From assembly GCA_910586365.1 (NCBI GenBank), contig CAJUGP010000031.1, positions 3,113-11,305 of the forward strand: 8,193 nucleotides of DNA, given 5' to 3'. Below the pieces are notes generated by a model, which was not told where the DNA came from, ran no database searches, and saw only the letters and a program-made list of their open reading frames with translations. Positions 6,089 through 8,193 of the stretch are shown piece by piece. Positions within the stretch are counted from its first letter, which is position 1, and each line of letters begins with the position of its first letter. The translations under genes were made by a program, and so were the position numbers. Source of the DNA: an uncultured Christensenella sp. (GTDB lineage: Bacteria > Bacillota > Clostridia > Christensenellales > Borkfalkiaceae).

Positions 6089-6403
6089 ATGAAAGAGATC
6101 ATGCAGAAAATCGCGCAAGCCGAAGAGCAAGCCGCCTCGATTCGGGAGCAGGCAGGCGCGCGTGCGCGCGAAATTGCGGCGCAAGCGGAAGCGGACGCGA
6201 CGGCGCTGAAAAAGACGGCTGCCGTAAAAGCGAAGAATCTGCGCGAGAACGGGGTGCGCACAGCGCAGGAGCAGGCGGACGCAGACTACCGCCGCGCGTT
6301 GGAAAAAAGCGCGGAAGACGCGCGCGCCTATGCCGACGAATTTGCGGGCAAGACCGATTCGGTCGTAAAAGAGATCGTAAGGAGAATCAGCCTTGGTCGT
6401 TGA
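6089..6403 (+). CDS. V-type ATPase subunit G/H (peripheral stalk)
   Basis: Small stator subunit (NtpF/AtpH type) of the V/A-type ATPase. With subunit E it forms the long peripheral stalk that holds the catalytic head against rotation. From ATG 6089 it is 104 aa, the usual size. Almost the entire product is a charged, Ala/Glu/Lys/Arg-rich coiled coil without prolines or aromatic clusters (AEEQAASIREQAGARAREIAAQAEADA), ending in the VVKEIVRRISLGR tail. Similarity of such sequences is largely compositional, so the identification rests mainly on the next gene being subunit I and on this position being standard at the head of V-ATPase operons. A longer version from 6059 (114 aa) and a shorter one from ATG 6101 are possible. 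The stop overlaps the proposed subunit I start by 11 nt. Confidence 0.85.
   Translation: MKEIMQKIAQAEEQAASIREQAGARAREIAAQAEADATALKKTAAVKAKNLRENGVRTAQEQADADYRRALEKSAEDARAYADEFAGKTDSVVKEIVRRISLGR
6379..6384 (+). promoter_or_regulatory. ribosome binding site deciding the subunit I start
   Basis: AAGGAG lies eight bases before TTG 6393 but 20 bases before ATG 6405. The spacing favours the non-standard TTG start, which gives the N-terminus MVVEMKKLNLIAL. Subunit I proteins commonly begin with this kind of short extension before the conserved MKKxxL segment. Confidence 0.75.
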
Positions 6404-8153
6404 GATGAAAAAACTCAACTTGATCGCGTTGTCGTACGACCGCGACAAGATCCTCAATGCGTTGGAGCGCACGGGCGCGGTTCAGATCAAGCAGCATGCG
6501 CCTTCGGAATATGCGAGCGCGGTCGCCTTCGATACGGAAGCCTTAAACGCCTCGCACGTTTCGGCGGAAAACGCGTTGCAGATTTTGCAAAGCCAAACGC
6601 TTGCTTATGCCTCCGCGCATAAAATTTCGTATAAAATCGCGGACGATTTGGAAGTATCTTATTCGGAGTTTTTGGAAGCGGGGAAACGCGAGGAGGATTA
6701 CCGCGCGCTCATTCAAAACGTGAACGCCTTGCGCGACGCGCGCACCGCGCTCCAAGCCGAATTAAACCGTTTGCAGCGCGCCCTCAAAGCCGCCGTCGTT
6801 TACGAGTGTTCGGATATTATGTTTTCGCAGTACCGCCGCACAAGATCGGTTGTGTATAAGCTCGGCACGGTGGAAGAGCGTGCTTTTGAAACGCTCAAAA
6901 ACGCGTTCGACGCGGCGGAGCTTGTCGCTTACCGTGTTCTGGCGCGTAAAGAAAACGTCGTGCTTGGCGTTTGTTACGCCGTCGTTTACGAAAAAGAGGC
7001 GGAAAAACTGCTTTCCGAGGCAGGCTTTTCCGCTTGTCCTTATCGCACCGATGAAACGGGCGCGCAAATGTGCGCTTCGATCCGCAGCCGAATCGAATAC
7101 GTTATGCGCGAGTTGGAGAGCAACGCGACGGCATTTTTTGCCATGAAAGAGAAAATTTCGGCGTTGAAGCTGTATTCGGATTATCTTGCGTTTGAATTGG
7201 AAAAGGGCAGAACTTCGGAGAATACGCTTGCGACGCGTGCGACCTTTTTGTTGGAAGCGTACGTTCCCGTTTCGGGCGTAGAAAATGTAAAAAATGCGCT
7301 TGCCGCGGCGGCGGGCGCCGTTTACTGCGAATTTTCGGACGTACCCGAAGAGGAAATGCCGCCCACGCTTTTGAAAAATAACGCCGTCGTGGAAGGGTTC
7401 GAGTCGCTCACGAATATGTATTCCGTGCCCAACGCGCGGGAGTTCGACCCGAATTTCATCATGGCGATTTTTTACAGCTTTTTCCTCGGCTACATTATGG
7501 CGGACGTCGGATACGGCGTGCTCATGATGTTGGGCGGGGGCTTTTTATGGCTCAAAAACAGAGCGCGTCCGACGACGCTTTCCCGTCTTGCCTGCGTCTT
7601 CGCGGTGGGCGGGATCTTTGCGATCGTTTGGGGCGTGCTTTTTAATTCGTTTTTCGGGATCGCGCTTTTACCGTTTACGGTGATGCCCGATGCAAAAGAC
7701 GCAATGTGGTCGCTGGCGGGGATCCGTATTCCGAGCGAGCTGATCCTCTGCATGCTGTTCGGCATCGTGCATTTGGGCGCGGGGTACGTCTGCAAAGCCG
7801 TGCAGTGCTGGCGGAGAAAACGCATTCTCGACGGGATTTTCGACGGGCTTGTGTGGGCGTTTTTTTCGGTCGGCATGTTCCTTGTGCTGTTGGGGTTCAT
7901 CGACGAATTTGAATTGAACGTTCTTTCGATCGTCGGCGGGATCCTTGCGGGCGCGATGCTCGTCGTCGCCATGCTGACGGCGGGGCGCAAGGAAAAGTTT
8001 TTCGGTAAATTCGTCAAGGGCTTCGGCGCGGCGTACGGGATCATCAATTATGTTTCCGATATTCTGAGTTATGCCCGTTTGTACGGCTTGATGCTTTCGG
8101 GCGCGGTCATTGCGAATCTGATCTCTTCGTATGCCGTTACGGGAATGAACGGC
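6393..8153 (+). CDS. V-type ATPase subunit I, C-terminally truncated
   Basis: Membrane stator (NtpI, the counterpart of subunit a) that forms the ion half-channels beside the rotating c/K ring. I start at TTG 6393 on ribosome-binding-site spacing; ATG 6405 would be four residues shorter. 587 codons remain of an expected 640-660. About 350 N-terminal residues form the cytoplasmic, partly coiled-coil arm. The membrane part then follows, with the conserved FFLGYIMADVGYG (about 364-376), further helices at residues about 390-420 and 450-530, and SYARLYGLMLSG, in which Arg562 corresponds to the essential channel arginine facing the ring carboxylate. The gene stops at the adapter boundary exactly at a codon end, so the loss of the last helices is an assembly artefact. 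Subunits K, E, C, F, A, B and D are expected beyond the right edge. Proton versus sodium specificity cannot be judged without the K ring. Confidence 0.93.
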
Positions 8154-8193
8154 AGATCGGAAGAGCACACGTCTGAACTCCAGTCACGAATTC
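8154..8193 (+). other. Illumina TruSeq read-2 adapter and index (artefact)
   Basis: Positions 8154-8187 match the full TruSeq indexed adapter, from AGATCGGAAGAGC to CTCCAGTCAC. The final GAATTC (8188-8193) looks like an EcoRI site, but it sits where the i7 index should be and equals the first six bases of TruSeq HT index D706 (GAATTCGT, from memory). Read in the subunit I frame, the adapter gives the peptide RSEEHTSELQSR, a known contaminant tail in protein databases. It is not genomic. Confidence 0.98.

Noticed and set aside
7490..8047. - strand open frame (185 codons) opposite V-ATPase subunit I
   Set aside because: It is an antisense shadow of a clearly identified conserved gene. A second overlapping frame there (7668-8168) even begins inside the adapter.
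8188..8193. EcoRI site at the right end as evidence of cloning
   Set aside because: It directly follows the adapter at the index position and matches a known index prefix, so a cloning scar is the less likely reading.

Overview
This window is an 8.1-kb piece of a bacterial chromosome carrying ordinary core genes. It is flanked at both ends by Illumina TruSeq adapter sequence (1-37 and 8154-8193), so its ends are assembly artefacts and not biological junctions. The gene content is an ECF vitamin-transporter module followed by truA, then mnmE, then a V-type ATPase operon whose first gene is subunit G/H. Together with AGGAG-type ribosome binding sites and consensus sigma-A promoters, this points to a Firmicutes/Clostridia member. 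Base composition looks slightly above 50% GC by eye, and the adapter-flanked contig suggests a short-read (probably metagenome) assembly. The exact family cannot be told from this piece.

Layout. (1) 38-2865, + strand: the end of ecfA2, ecfT, truA and an uncharacterised membrane protein are packed with 4-nt overlaps or a 17-nt gap and read as one operon. It closes at a strong bidirectional hairpin terminator (2877-2908). (2) 2918-3532, - strand: one gene for a small two-TM protein of unknown function, with its own near-perfect promoter. (3) 3533-3753: the only sizeable intergenic region (221 bp). It holds two divergent promoters, an orphan + strand terminator-like hairpin, and a palindrome with 10-nt arms overlapping the -10 and start site of the mnmE promoter. 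(4) 3754-5960, + strand: mnmE (tRNA wobble-uridine modification GTPase) and a LysR-family regulator 32 bp downstream. (5) 5961-8153, + strand: a promoter and the first two genes of a V-type ATPase operon, subunit G/H (peripheral-stalk coiled coil) and subunit I (membrane stator). Subunit I is cut off by the contig end after its essential arginine.

How they work together. EcfA2 and EcfT are the energising half of a vitamin/micronutrient importer. TruA and MnmE modify tRNA anticodon-loop nucleotides, and truA is translationally coupled to ecfT. The V-ATPase couples ATP to H+ or Na+ movement; its catalytic and ring subunits would lie past the right edge. I found no mobile element, CRISPR array, tRNA or rRNA gene, or defence or biosynthetic cluster. 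I do not see a new biological system here. The points most worth checking are the adapter ends, the operator-like palindrome at the mnmE promoter, the altered G4 motif of MnmE, the orphan hairpin, and the two uncharacterised membrane proteins.
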